Source of the DNA: Gnetum montanum
Taxonomy: Eukaryota; Streptophyta; Gnetopsida; Gnetales; Gnetaceae
Assembly (NCBI GenBank): GCA_015680685.1
Contig: MNCI01002227.1
Coordinates: 532,526 to 596,525, forward strand
Direction: 5' to 3'
DNA: 64,000 bases
Shown here in pieces: positions 30,481 to 42,616 of this stretch (its first letter is position 1; every line of letters begins with the position of its first letter). Made by a program: the position numbers and the translations under genes. The notes beneath the pieces were generated by a model, which was not told the DNA's origin, ran no database searches, and was given only the letters and a program-made list of their open reading frames with translations.

Positions 30481-31240
30481 AATTTTTTGATTTTTTTTGA
30501 ATTTAACGTTAGGAGTGATATTAATAGGTGTGATTCTGTACTCAGCGTCCCCTTCGCTGATTACGTTGAACGGTAATTCAGCCCAAGGGACGTCTGATGG
30601 GATATGCTCTATGTTGGTGTCTTCTAGTGTTTCTGTATGTTCTGTAGTTTTGATTTTTGTTGTAGTTTCTAGGTTAGGTGGTGTAGGTACAGTTCTAGGT
30701 CCGGGTGTTTCTATGTTGGGTAAAGTTTCATTTATGTCTAATGGATCATTGTTTACTGGTTGCATGCAACTTTGTTTTTTGTTTGTATCATCCTGTTTAG
30801 GCTCTTCAAACTTAACCTCCGAGCCTTGGTCTGTATCTGTATGCGAGGAAATGGTAGGTGCAGCAGCCTCCCTGTGTATGATGACTTCACCACCTTCGTA
30901 AGGCAAGTGGATCTCTTGGTGTATAGGGGAAGAGACTGCTTTGAGTTGGGCCCCAGGGTCTTCCTAATATTAGATTGAATCTGGCATTTCGTCGATGACA
31001 ACAAAGTTAGTTGATGTGGGGAATCGATCCCCTACTATAAAGTCCAAATTTATAGTACCTTTTACCACTACACATGATCCACTAAACGATTTTAAGCATG
31101 TGGTGGAAGTTGGTTTAATTAGTTGCGTGAGCCCTAATTGTTCGATGATGGGGTAGGGTATTACGTTTGTGGTGGCTCCATCATCTACATGCACCTGATG
31201 TATTTTGAATTGATCTACTTGTATTATTATGAACATAGGT
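30445..31240 (-). pseudogene. Element B: retropepsin and C-terminal tail
   Basis: The protease reads VHVDDGATTNVIPY and continues to VVIDEMPDS. A single-base frame change near 30965 moves the ILGRPW motif out of frame. The second piece (QEIHLPYEGGEVIIHREAA..., to 30445) holds the Glu/Asp/Thr linker and the PWAELPFNVISEGDAEYR tail shared with A and C. As in A and C, the active site is Asp-Asp-Gly. Confidence 0.85.
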
Positions 31241-31477
31241 GCGTGCGTGATGTCTCCAGTTCTCTGATTAGTTTTGATGTTGTCAGTGTGGAAACGTAGT
31301 GATTTAGAAGGTCGATCCTTGAGGTGAATACATTACCACATGAATTGAAGGTTCATTTGGAGGTAAGTCCTCGCTTACTGGGACTAATGTTAACATGCGT
31401 ACCAGCGCTTCGTGATGAGCTTGAGAAGTTAATATCAGGTCATATAGGCTTAATGAGGTATTTTTCTATTTAAGTGC

Positions 31478-32710
31478 CTACGTGACCTGTGTTAGAGCTG
31501 TTACTAGATCTTTACTGTTAGGAGTATGTTTGTTAATGGTTACTTGGTCCATCGGGCCCAACAGTTTTATCTCATGTGTAGTTGGTTTGGCTTTTTCTTC
31601 TGTAACTGTTGATTTGGATGTATCATTCATTCCTGATGATTCTCCCTTAGCATTTGGTTCGTTAGCAGGTGATGCCATGGGTATTGCACTCAATGGAGTA
31701 GGCTTAGGGGGTCCCAAGGCAAGCTGTTGACGTTCTTTCTCTAATCGTTCTTGTGTGAGCCTGTCTGCCAAGCGTTCCTGCGTGTGGCACGGGGGAACAT
31801 TTGGTTTCTGAATTTCCGGTTGCTTTGGAACCCGTATGACGTATGGAGTAGGCTGAGGTTGCGATTGGACGGTTGACAGCAGTTGAATGTCAGGCTACCT
31901 AGGCACCCTAACAACATACGAGGTCGGTTTATTTTGTGTTTGAAGGGTAGAAGGTTGGTGGTTATCAGGATGTTTGGGTATCCTGACAACATACGGAGTT
32001 GGTCTAGTTGATGGTTGTTCCTCCATAGTTGCGACCGCAAGTGGTACTTGGACTACATAGGGTGCAGGCCGGGTAGGAGGTTGCATGTTTATAGCAACGG
32101 GAGATATGCACACCACATATGGTTTTGGTGGTATGGTAGAGGCTACCACCGTGGGGAGTATCCGGATGACATAGGGTCTTTGCAGGGTGGGCGGATTACA
32201 TGGAGAATATGATGATTGGGGTGTGGGCGTTTGTGTAGTAGGAGGAATACAAACTACAAAGGGTCTTGTAGGTATTTGTTGTTCATTATCTAAGTAAACG
32301 GTGTTAAAAATAGGTGTTTCTTGTTCGGTATCTACGTAGATGGTGTTAATTACGTATGGAGCCTCCTTAGTATTTAGAGGGTCCTTATATATGGCCATAG
32401 CCTGGTTTTGTGGCTTGACCGGGTTGGCTTCATTGAAAGTAATCTCACCTCCGTCGATCATCCATTGGATATCTTGTTTCAGGGTGAAGCAATAATCAGT
32501 GCCATGCCCATTGCGTTGATGATAATCACAAAAGCGGTCTATTCTAAACCCTCTTGGAACTGGAGGCTTGTCGGCCGTTTCTAAGCTTGGGTTCTTGACC
32601 AACTGATAGAATCGATCATGTCTTTGGATTGCTGCCGGGGATAATTGTTTATGTTTCATTAGCCCAACCTTCAAGAGTTGGTCAAATAATTGCGAGGGTT
32701 TCATGGGCAA
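31478..32710 (-). pseudogene. Element B: gag C-terminal part with PYVVRIP-repeat spacer
   Basis: A knuckle of Tat type (RFCDYHQRNGHGTDYC, about 32538-32491) is followed by ITFNEANPVKPQNQAMAI. Then comes a proline-rich spacer with seven copies of a P-(Y/F)-V-(V/I)-x-(I/V)-x-P motif at uneven spacing (about 32260-31810). A Gln/Glu helix (QERLEKERQQLAL) leads to the PR domain. A frame change near 31890 splits it. The spacer is much longer than in C. It may bind a partner, but nothing in the sequence says which. Confidence 0.75.
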
Positions 32711-32845
32711 CGGTGTGTATTGAGAGGGGTCTCTCCTCTCAAAGTTTCTTGCACGACCTGGTGTAGGATTTTGTGATGTGGATGGTTCGGGTGTAGTAGC
32801 AGGAGGAGGTCTAGCATAGTTATTAGGGGCAGTAGGCAGTTTACC

Positions 32846-34820
32846 TTATTGTCCCGTACTCATTTGTCGTGTTTCCGCTACTGCTGCTATTGTTGCCTTA
32901 GCCTTTTCTTTGTCTTTCTTATTGTGTTGGTTTTTAAAGGATGAATAGGTGGGGTCATGGCTGTTTTGGGCTACCTCTTCTATGTTCTTTATTTGTACGA
33001 ATGCTTGACTAAGAGTGCGTGCGTTAAGGTAGTATAGCTTGGACTTCATGAAATCATTCATGGCCCCCTTTAGAATAGTGAGGAGATAAGTCTCCGGGAT
33101 CGGTTCATGTAGTTCATTGAGGGCAGCACTCCACCATTGAATAAATTTTTGAACAGGTTCTAGTGGTGCTTGCTTGACTTGTATCAGGCTGTCAAGTGTT
33201 GCTTCAGGCTTCAAGTTATACTTGAACCTAGTGACAAACTAGTGTAGTAGATCTCCCAAAGAAGATATGGAGTTTCAGGACAAAGCCCGATACCAATCAA
33301 GCGCCTTCCCTATGAGGGACATGGGGAACACTCGTAAGATGGCATGTGGCCACACCTGAAGTAATGCGCATTCTAATCTAAACATTATGAGATGGGCATT
33401 GGGATCTGTCTCCCCATTGTATTTAGTCAACGTAGGTAAGGACACACCCGTAGGTAACGTTAGAGGTGGAACTGAAGAGCTGATAGGGTCATCTTGATAG
33501 AAATCCACTATCTTAAGCTCTTCGTCGGTGGCAGTTTTGGGATGCTTGACCTAGTTAGTTAGCTCTTGCATGAGTTTTTTAGCATCAACCCAGTCTTGGG
33601 CACTAGGTAAGACGGCAGATTGATTATGTGGTGTAGTATACAAGTTAGATTGTTGGATAGCGGGCGGGAAAGAGGAGAGCTGAGTGATTGGGGTTTAGGC
33701 TTGCGGAATATTCATGGTAGGTGCTGCTAAGGGTGGCATACTATAAGTAAAGGGTTGTTGCTATTGTTGTTGCTGTATCTGAGGGATGTTTATGGGTGGA
33801 ATTGTAGGAGGCGGTACATTGTAATTATCGGGTTGATGTGCTTGTGTACCAGTCCCAACCCATTGTCCGGTCACATTTTGTGTAGGAACACCCTGAACTT
33901 GTTGAGTTGAAGTGGTGAAGGGAGCTCCTTGAGTTTGGATCTGTGGTATATAGGGTGCGGATGTAGAAGCTAGTATCACATATGGCATCCCGATCACTTG
34001 GGGTGGGAAGGTCACTCCTACATTATTTTGAGGGGGTTGTTGTTGGGGTTGTATTTGCAAGAGGGGGGGTAATGTGGTGACTGGAGGAACAGTGGTGATG
34101 GGTATGTTGAATTGGTTATCAGTCCCAGGGATAGTGCAAAATGAGAGTAGAAGCTTCTTGTTAAGGCACAAGTGCTTGACTAGTTTTGAGTGACTAGAGG
34201 GACATAGTTTCTTCCGTGAATGGGTGAAATAATGGGTTCACATAAGTTTGTGGGCTGAGGGTGTGGTATGAATCTTCGTGTTCGAACTGGGCAGCAAAGT
34301 CATCCTCCTCTTCCAATTGAGGATTTGCCATAGATTGGTCTAAAGACTGATTCCTGGCCAGGAGGAGTTGTGAGATAAGTTCAGAGTAGTGCTTGGGGAG
34401 AGGGATGATGTCATATGGGGAAGGGATGAACTCATGTCCTCCCCTATGAAACAGTTCATATTATCTCTTGACCTCCATTTCATTTTGATCCACTGTTAGG
34501 CCAGCTTGGATTTTTACGCATATGAAATTATATTGTTCCTGTGTGATAACGTTGAATGATGGATTCTTCCCCTGTAGTCGAAGAGATCAACGGGGTCCTC
34601 TGTAGGGATTAACCTCACCGTGGGCCCCAATGGGTTGCATAACAGGCACTGGCATCGTCATGGGGTCCATGGTATCCAGAATGGACTTGGTTGAGACATT
34701 GGTGTTGGCGGTATTCATGGTGAAAAGGTTGTAAATGTAACTCGATGGAAAGGATGCAATGTCAAGACGTATAGGTAAGGACTTGGCCAAGTATGAAAGG
34801 GTGTGCTTATCAGCGTACAC
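32846..34820 (-). pseudogene. Element B: gag N-terminal and core
   Basis: From MNTANTNVSTKSILDTMDPM (about 34720) through LEEEDDFAAQFEHEDSYHT and a Pro/Gln-rich stretch (34171-33761) to the gag core. The core contains MDFYQDDPISSSVPPLTLPT, AHLIMFRLECALLQVWPHAI and MSLIGKALDWYRALS at 33508-33275, then QVKQAPLEPVQKFIQWWSAA and KSKLYYLNARTLSQAFVQIK at 33214-32846. Stops and frame changes separate the pieces. It is the structural protein of the particle. Confidence 0.82.
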
Positions 34821-35362
34821 CTAAGTTAACAGTGTGCGACCAGTTGGCACAACATGTGGATTGGGTCCTAGCGTACAGACTTCAGTGATTAGCGTACTGA
34901 AACTGGTCACAGCACGTAAACCGAGGTCACAGCGTGCAGGTTGCAACTGTCAGCGTGCAAATAGAATGACAAGCATGCAGGTTTTCAGGGCGGCGTGTAG
35001 ATAGAGTCTACAGCATACATGTTTACAGGACGGCGTGTAGACTGAGTCTACAACGTACAGGTTTAGATGATTGGAGCGTGTAGGGAGGGTCTATAGTGCG
35101 AGTAAGATGTTTGCAGCGTGAAGACGCTGGAAGTGTTTGCAGTGTGTAGACGCTGAGAATGTTTGCAGCATGTAGATGGTGAGAATGTTTGCGCTGTGTA
35201 GATGCTGAGAGGGTTTGCAGCATGTAGACGCTGAGAATATTGCAGAACAGGGTATTGATTTTGGAGGTTTGAAATTGCTGAGTTTGAGGATGCCCGGTAA
35301 TAGATCGGTAGTACAGGAAGCATGTGTGTGAGATCAAGTTAGATTTAGACAGTTTTAGGCCC
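34821..35362 (-). repeat. Element B: leader with GCAGCGTGTAGACGCTG repeats
   Basis: Leader between the primer site and gag. From about 35100 to 35240 there are five 26-bp units of GTTTGCAGCATGTAGACGCT with GAGAAT. From 34800 to 35090 there are looser units (ACAGCGTGCAGG, GGCGTGTAGACTGAGTCTAC). The ACGCTG/GCGTGTA core recurs in the LTR, intron 1 and 5' UTR repeats of this family. Confidence 0.7.
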
Positions 35363-35381
35363 TCCTTCTAGTGCCAATTTC
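35363..35381 (-). other. Element B: primer-binding site
   Basis: Next to the 5' LTR end, the minus strand reads TTGGCACTAGAAGGAGGGCC (with TTC between on the + strand). It has the TGG start expected for the complement of a tRNA 3' end. I did not assign the tRNA. Confidence 0.6.
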
Positions 35382-36602
35382 TGTACTATCTGAAATCGTC
35401 GGTGGCTGGAATGAAATATACGCTAAGAGATTTATAGGCAGACATAGAAGACCCTACCTTTGCTTGAGGATGAGCTGGAACTGACGAAGGTAGAGTACCT
35501 TGGGTGGTCCACACGCAAATCAGACAAGGATTTCCCTGAACATATGCCGACGCGCGATATGCCAAGTTATCCGTAAACGGTACGAAAAATGTAAACCAAC
35601 GCGCACGAATGTAAACAAGAGATAAAAAATGTGAACGAAAACTGTGAAAAATCTTGGCTGAAAATGTAGCAATACTATTGGATAATAAAAATTACAATGC
35701 ACCGGTCTAGATGCAATTGTGGATCTAACACAAGGGGGACGAAGAGCCCTGGTGAATGCAGGGGTGTGATTGTGTGCTAGTTCAGACTGCAAGCATAGAG
35801 TAGAGGCTGTATGCTCAGCGTGCAAGGTCCAAGTCCAGCATATAGGCTGGATGTCATGAATGTTCTTCATGTGGATTTCCCAGATTCTTGCCAAGATTTC
35901 CTCCAATTTTTGAACCCTGATCTAGTCAAAAATTGAGGTTTTTGTACAAGTTTTGGGCATTAAATTCAGATCTGGGATGGGGTGATTAGCTGCGGAATGC
36001 TGGAATTTTGGATTGGATGACATGTGGAGCGTCGATTGAGTGCAACCAAATGAAATTTTATAAGTGTGCAGTGTGCAGCATGCCAACATGTGCTACTGCA
36101 CACCAGCGTGTAGATGCTAGCGTGTGAATTCAGCATACAGACTTAACTAAAATAAAAGAATTCATTTTTACAAACTACTATTACAATAGGAAGTATTCAA
36201 TTTGGCCCTCAGATTTGGGCTCGGACATCACGAGAGTGCTACTTGCAGATATTCTTGGACTTGATCTAACATGGTTCTGCTAATGTCTTCTATTAATGTA
36301 CGCTGTGCTGCACGCTGGATGGTGCACGCCAGGTATACACGCTGGGCGTGCACGCTGGGCGTATACGCTGGGCGTGCATGCTGCATGCTCAGTAAAACCA
36401 AGTATTTTGAGCTAAAAATGGCAGGTTTGATTCCAGATGTCGCCGTAGTCTTCTATGGGTCTCGGGGAACCATTTCTTGCTCGGTTCGACTCCGTTTGAA
36501 GCTGTCTGCGAGGTCTTCAAGCTTCAGTCATGCTGGGGAGCATCATGACTTAGCTTGATTCTTGTCAGAGGAGTACTAAGCTCAAAATTTTGTGGTGTTT
36601 CA
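35382..36602 (-). mobile_element. Element B: 5' LTR
   Basis: A 1221-bp LTR on the minus strand, + strand ends TGTACTATCTG and GTGGTGTTTCA. It pairs with 18676-19870. It keeps more of the GGGCGTGCACGCTGGGCGTA motif series (36300-36385) than the other LTR. It is followed by the GAGGG target duplication. Confidence 0.9.
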
Positions 36603-36607
36603 GAGGG
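36603..36607. other. Target site duplication of element B (right)
   Basis: GAGGG, identical to 18671-18675. Element C sequence continues from here. Confidence 0.9.
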
Positions 36608-39007
36608 GTGGGTGATCATCTCTACCTTCATCGTTGGGGCTATTGTCATCATCTGGTGCCTATGACATGACAACACAAAATCGATTATTAAGCAGTGCAC
36701 ATCAAAGTGAAATGAATAACTTAAGCAAAAATAAAATAAAACAAAAATCAAAGCTAAAATAAGAAGACTTGAGATGGTTTTGGAGTTACATGTTCTTTAG
36801 GAAAGTTCTAAAGACCAGCCTCTAGATCATGGAGAAGCTAATCTTCAGACATGTTAGCCCAGTGTACATCCCCAAGATTAATACTTGTAAGAATGTTAGT
36901 CTAGTTAACGTCACTCCATGTAGGGGACTCATGCGAGAACATGGTAGTAGTTGCCTTCCCTAAGGTAGTAGTGATTTAATGAGTAGGGGAGTTGGCTACA
37001 ACCATGTTCTTCATAAACATTTTATAGAATTCCTCCATGTTGATGGCCATCATGAACAATTCTAGCTTCCATCACTCTATAGACTCCCTCTATAGCTATT
37101 TGAGGCAGGTAACTCATTTAGCTTTGTACATCCTTTTATGGTCCTTTTGTGTACAACCCCACTCAAGAACCCAAGCGTAGTGCTCACCAACCTTGCAGTT
37201 GATGAGATTGATATGGAGCTTTTGTTCTATTATCTACCTAGCAAGGGCAGCCTTGTCTTAGATCACGTTCTAGTATTAGGCCCAAGTTATCTACCTAGTG
37301 TGTAAAGAGTCTTGATTGGATACTTGGGCCTCTATGAAGTCCTTGTAATCCTTGAGGTCTTTCACCTCCTTCTTCAACTGTGTGTCTTCCTCCCTTAATG
37401 CTACAACTTGTTCTCATCAGAACTCATTGGAGTGTTTGCATTCCCATAAGGATTTAGCACATGAGAGTGCATATCTAGTGGCATCCTCATATAGCCCACA
37501 TGAAACATTCTCTAAATCATAAGGTAAGGGAGGTAATGTGTCAACCTTCACTATCTTGTCATGATTCCATCTCACTTTACGTACTATAACCAACATAAAA
37601 CAATTTCCAACAAATAAAATCATTTAGTAACAAAAACTACATAACCATGGAAACTAAATAAAAGACCAAAAATATAAAAACAATAAAGGCAAAATGGGCT
37701 AAAATTATTACCAATTTCAGGAGCTATCTACTGCAATTGACTAATTATATCTTCAACTACACCCCTTAGGAATTCAAGTTTATCAATGATTTCCACCCAT
37801 GGTTGCATGTGAAAGGTAGAAGTGGAAGCTTTTGCCTATGGCTCTTGGGCTACAACAAATGTAGTAATTAATCAACAACCATAGCCAAAGACAGACATGA
37901 ATCAATGAAAGATAACATGTACAACACTTAAAATTGAATATCACAAGTACCTAAGAGGTCCTTTGATATGATAATAGGAGATTCACTCAATTGTGGATCC
38001 TCTAGCATGGCATCAAAGTGGCCCATAGGAGGAAGAGGGGGTAAGCCCTCATTCTGCAATGCCTCATCCTCATAATACTTCAATATTTCTTCTTCCCAAC
38101 ATTTCTTCTCCTCCTCTTGCTCTTGATGCCTTCACTCTTCTGTAGCCATTATTGTTGCTACAAGGGCCTCTTATTCTCATTTCTTACCTACAAAGGCACC
38201 AACCATGAAACATAAGATAACTTAATACATTTTTCAAGACCATCAATCAACTACATGAACTTAAAATCATAACCTTAAAATAAACTAACAAGAAAAAAGT
38301 ATATTAACAAGACTATACCTCTAACATCATGCTACATCCCTCTAAGCTTAACGATTAGTTTCTTTGACAAGGTCTTCTCAATCATTTGTGTTGTTTCATC
38401 CACCAAGGGCCTCTTAAGCTTGGCCCTAGCTAACCCCTCAACTTCTTTACATAACTTTCAAGCCTTCCTAATGCTAGTTGCTACTGTGAGAGGTTCAACC
38501 CCCATGCTATTAGGGGATACACAATGCCTACCACTAATCCCATTAGTAGTTATAGACAATGATTCACCCACAGCTTCTGGCAGGTCTTGGGCTTGCATGG
38601 TCAAAGCAAGGAGCTTACCCAAGGTTTGGTAAGTTGGGATGGATCTTGGATAATCCATCATCCACCCTTCCTCACCACTAGAAACTCAAGAAACTTCTGT
38701 AAATAAGCTACAAAAGTACAAGGTGCACATGGCACTTTGTCGTGAGGTTATTATGAAGCTTTTGGATTGTATCCTAGAAATCAAGTATGTAGCCCAATTG
38801 AATCAAGCATCCTCAATGAATACCTACTTCATGGCCCAATCTTACTCTACATCCAAGATTTTCTATTATGATAACAACTTAGGAAATTCTTAGGATCGAA
38901 ACAAGGGATACATTTCTCTAATCAATGGTAACTTGATCTATTTTAAAGAACATCCCTTACTTATGAGCATTTAGTCACTCTTCTACTTCCTTCTGGTGGT
39001 CCATCTT
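36603..39007 (-). pseudogene. Element C: antisense gene, exons 8 to 4 (distal part)
   Basis: The same gene as in A and B, more diverged. E8 is 36661-36603 (cut by B). E7 is 37583 to about 36795 (KWD-like RWNHDKIVKVDTLPPLP, CKSLWECKHS, end ILGDVHWANMSED). E6 lies at about 37860-37712, E5 (acidic) at about 38190-37940, and E4 runs from 39007 to 38319, continuing beyond element D. In E4 the frame reads WAT where A and B have WA-stop. Several stops. Placement rests on alignment of order and motifs, so borders not given with GT/AG are approximate. Confidence 0.65.
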
Positions 39008-39759
39008 TGATGTGGACATCAAAAAAGCCAAAGTAACATCTCTCCATTGATGGGATCTTTCCTTGAAGCTTTAGCATGTTTGAGAGTGTTTTGGAATCAT
39101 TTTGATGACTTTAGGGTGTTTTGGGTGCTATGGGGACTTGTTGGAAAGTGTCTAGAGGTTCCAAGCCTTAAAATAAGCATCTTTAATTTTGACCCTAGTA
39201 GGAAAGATGTTTCACTACATATTAGACATCTTTGGCATCTCAAAGATGTATTCTCTAATAATTTCTACACTTGAGAGAGATGTCTATTGTTCCTCAAAGA
39301 CGTTTTCTCTAATAACTTCTACACTCAGGAGATATGTCTTCTATTTCTCAAAAAAAAACTTCCATGGATTTAATGAACATTTAATTGAATGATAAATTAG
39401 ATGGAAGATGAAGAGAAAAGGGGAAAAGGGTGTAAATAGACCTCTTGGGCCTTCAATTTGATCAAGAGAGTTTGAGGAGAGAAAGAGAGAGTGTAGGCAG
39501 TTAAGAGAAGAGTAGAAATTCTCAAGCTTGGATGAATTCTTTCTTGCTACATCATCCTTATGTGTGTGTGATTTCTTTGATTGAGTGTGTGAGAGTTAGA
39601 TTGAATCTATTGTTTTTCCTAGGGAACTATGATTCCTTTCATATGTAAATATTCCATTTGAGCAATAATAAAGCTTTCATTTTCCTTTTCTTATTTGAAT
39701 TTATTACTTTGGGACTGTGAGAGAGCTTGGATTGTGGAAACCATGGGAGCTCCTCATCA
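39008..39759 (+). mobile_element. Element D: 5' LTR
   Basis: A 752-bp LTR starting TGATGTGGACATC and ending AGCTCCTCATCA, paired with 42997-43724. It carries a degenerate ~58-bp internal duplication (TTCTCTAATAACTTCTACAC). Relative to its partner it has an insertion including 35 bases (39516-39550) identical to internal sequence at 39841-39875. Confidence 0.88.
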
Positions 39760-39761
39760 GA

Positions 39762-39776
39762 TTGGTACCAAAGTAG
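39762..39776 (+). other. Element D: primer-binding site
   Basis: TTGGTACCAAAGTAGC, two or three bases after the LTR, close to TGGTATCAGAGC, the usual complement of initiator tRNA-Met in plant elements. Confidence 0.65.
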
Positions 39777-40119
39777 CTTGGAATTGAAGACAATTTTATT
39801 CAAGTGGATAATTCTCATCTCAATTGTAAAGAATCACTCCAAATTCTCAAGCTTGGATGAATTCTTTCTTGCTACTTCTTTTACTCATCCCATGGTTTTA
39901 AAATTTTCCTTTGATTCCTAAGTTTATCATATCTTTCAAGAATTGGAAGATAATTGTGGAATTGGACACCCATTGGCTTGTAATAACTAGGGTTTGAAGA
40001 TCTTTTGCTTATTTCTCTTAATATATAAGAATTTCTTATCTCATTCCTTGAGAAATCTTGAAAGTTTCACCTTTCCTTGTAGAATTTTGTGAAAACTTTC
40101 TTTTAGATCAATTTACATA

Positions 40120-41498
40120 ATGTCCACAAAGAAGAAGATAGTTCAAGCTTTGTCAAGAGACATGGATGACATGAGAAATGCACTCAAGCTCATTACTAAG
40201 AAAATTGAAAAGCTTAGAGAGAATAAAGGACCTACTTCTTCACCAAAAGCATCCAAGTAAGGGTACAAGTCATGCAATTCTTCACCAAGACATTCCTCAA
40301 TGCCATCCCTTCCATATGATATTCCTTTTGAAGATGAATACTTTGGAGAAGGAGAAGCTCAAGATGATGTTTTTTTCATGCTCCTAGTGCTAAAAATAAG
40401 TCTCAAGGCTTTAATTTTCCTAGGAAAGAAAAAAAGAAACTTTCTTCTAAGCCTCAAAGGAAGCAAGATGAAGGAATTAAAGTCACTATTGCAAAAGCTT
40501 TTAGACATGCTTCAAGGATGCCTCATGTTGAAGTCAAATACTTCAATGGAACGGAAGAAACTAAAGCTTTTCTCTCTTGGCTAAAACTGATTAACAAGTA
40601 CTTTGAACTTGAAGATGTGGAAAATCATCAAAAGGTGTCTTTTGCTGAAACCAAATTGGAAGGCATAACACTTGTATGGTGGGACAAGGAAAGTCATTCC
40701 TACAAGGTGAACAATGGTACTCCTATCAAGGATTGGTCTTTAATGCAATTCATGCTCAAGTAAAAATTTGAGAAGACTCATCATAGATAAGAGGCCATTG
40801 AAAAATTGAAGTACTTAAGACAAGGTGATAAGAGTGTGAAGGACTACTACATGGATTTTTGTAAATCTTTCCAACTTGCAAAATTTCATTGGGATGATTA
40901 TGAACAAGCATCTAACTTTCAAGGAGGACTTAAAAGGGAGTATCAACAAGAGCTAATCTTCTATGAGCCCCAAACATTGGATGACGGTTTTGAATTAGCT
41001 CTTAAGGCTGAAAAGAAACTTCAAGCCTACACTAGAGTTCCTAACTCTTATAAGGGTAAGAACTCCAAATATTTTGAAAGCGAGAAAGGAGCCAAGGAGA
41101 ATGGAAATGCCAAGGAAGACACCAATGAGAAGCAAGAGAAGATCAAGAAGGGCCAAGATTCCAAGAGAGACTACTTCAAGTATGGAAAGGATCAAGGAAA
41201 TGGCTATGCATCCAACCTTTAATGCTTAAATTGTGATGAAAAGGAACATAAACAATGGAAGTGTGATAAGCCAAAGGTTTCCAAGAGAAAGGAACTCCAA
41301 ATCTTAGAAAAGAAGGAATCCTCCAATGAAGGTAGACCTCTTCTGATTGAAGATGCAACAAAAATTAATTCTTGTATTTTTATGGGAAATATATATGTTA
41401 GTCAAGTAAATGAGGAAGAAGAAAGACCTAATGAAGTAGAGATTAATGAAAAAATAAGTTCTCAAGCATCTCTTATTGAGCAAAGAAGTGCTCAATAG
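40120..41498 (+). pseudogene. Element D: gag
   Basis: Begins MSTKKKIVQALSRDMDDMRN (coiled-coil-like). A frame change follows, then the gag core of the chromovirus-like type: YFNGTEETKAFLSWLKLINK, ETKLEGITLVWWDKE and KYLRQGDKSVKDYYMDFCKS. The Lys/Glu-rich tail ends in a CCHC knuckle (CLNCDEKEHKQWKC, about 41223-41264) and closes at TAG 41496-41498. Stops at about 40258, 40761, 40785 and 41220. No protease, RT or integrase follows, so the element depended on another for replication (terminal-repeat retrotransposon with gag only). Confidence 0.85.
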
Positions 41499-41800
41499 TC
41501 CAAGGTTTCATGGAAGGAAACCAAGGGCTTCACCAAGGGTCCAAGAGATCTTTAAGGTCCAAGATGATGTATGCTGCTAATCAAGGAGAGTTCCTACTTC
41601 ATGAGTCATGGGAGGTGAAGGATCCAAGCCAAAGGAGTGGTAAAGATCAAGGGACTTCTCCAAGAAGGATCAAGAGCATCACTAGAAGGTATGATTTTCA
41701 TACTTTTTGCAATTTTTCTATATATTTTGGCAAGGGAAAGGAGATTCTAAGCCAAGTTGAAGTAATCTCATGGGAGATAGGGGAGTCTTCTAGCTAAGGT

Positions 41801-42616
41801 ATGTGGAAGAATGATTGCTTTGATGATGTTTTTCATGAAAATTATGTTAAAGCCATGGAGGAGCATTTATCTTTTGAGTTGGTATCTCCAAAATGGGATG
41901 AAGAGCTTGTTGATGATTCCTTTGAAGATGAGAAGCCATTGGAATTAGAAACTCCTATTTGGGATCTTGAAACTTCAAGATTTGATGAGATTGGATAGCC
42001 ACATGTTGAAGATCAAGTTGAACCAAAGATGAAGGGGAGAAGCCATGAGGAGGTAAGTAAGTCTAAGATTTATCTTGTTGATGGTAGCAATGTCTTTCAT
42101 GTTGAAGCTAGTATGATGGATGCTAGTTTTTCACTGTAGCTTGGTAGTGGTTTTTTCAATTGTGATGATGAGAATCATGATCATTTTGATGATTGTGATG
42201 AAATTATGGGTCATGTTATGTGTGATGAGAGTAATGTGATTTTTGATGCCATTATTAGTGAGAGGAAGACTAATAATGATAATGTGTTTAATGATGATGG
42301 CTATTGGCATAGTCATTGTGAGAATATCATCATTGATGTTGGTGAAGACATTAATAATGATATGATTTTCCAGAAATTGGAAATGCTTGCTATGGATTAT
42401 GATAAGGATGAATTTGTCAAAGGTGCTTATGACCTTGATTGTCTTGGTTGTGAAATGGATGAGCAGCATGAAGACAATCTGTATTATGATGATGATGGTA
42501 AAAGAAAGCTAAGTGATAGTCTTCCAAACACCAAGAACATGAAGGTGAAAAAGAGGAAAAAGGATGGAAGGAGGGAATTTGGTTTGAGAAGATCTAATCC
42601 TTGTGAATTTTCTTAA
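41801..42616 (+). pseudogene. Element D: acidic second ORF of unknown function
   Basis: A near-continuous frame broken by two stops (41996-41998 and about 42137-42139). It starts MWKNDCFDDVFHENYVKAME, is very rich in Asp, Glu and Asn, and ends with a basic stretch (KNMKVKKRKKDGRREFGLRR) that looks like a nuclear localisation signal. It sits where PR-pol would be. I do not recognise a family. The asymmetry of charge and the length of the frame suggest it is not a chance ORF. Confidence 0.5.

Noticed and set aside
42131-42469. 112-codon minus-strand frame in D
   Set aside because: It is the complement of the Asp/Asn-rich ORF, and its Ile/Thr-rich composition is a by-product of GAT/AAT codons.
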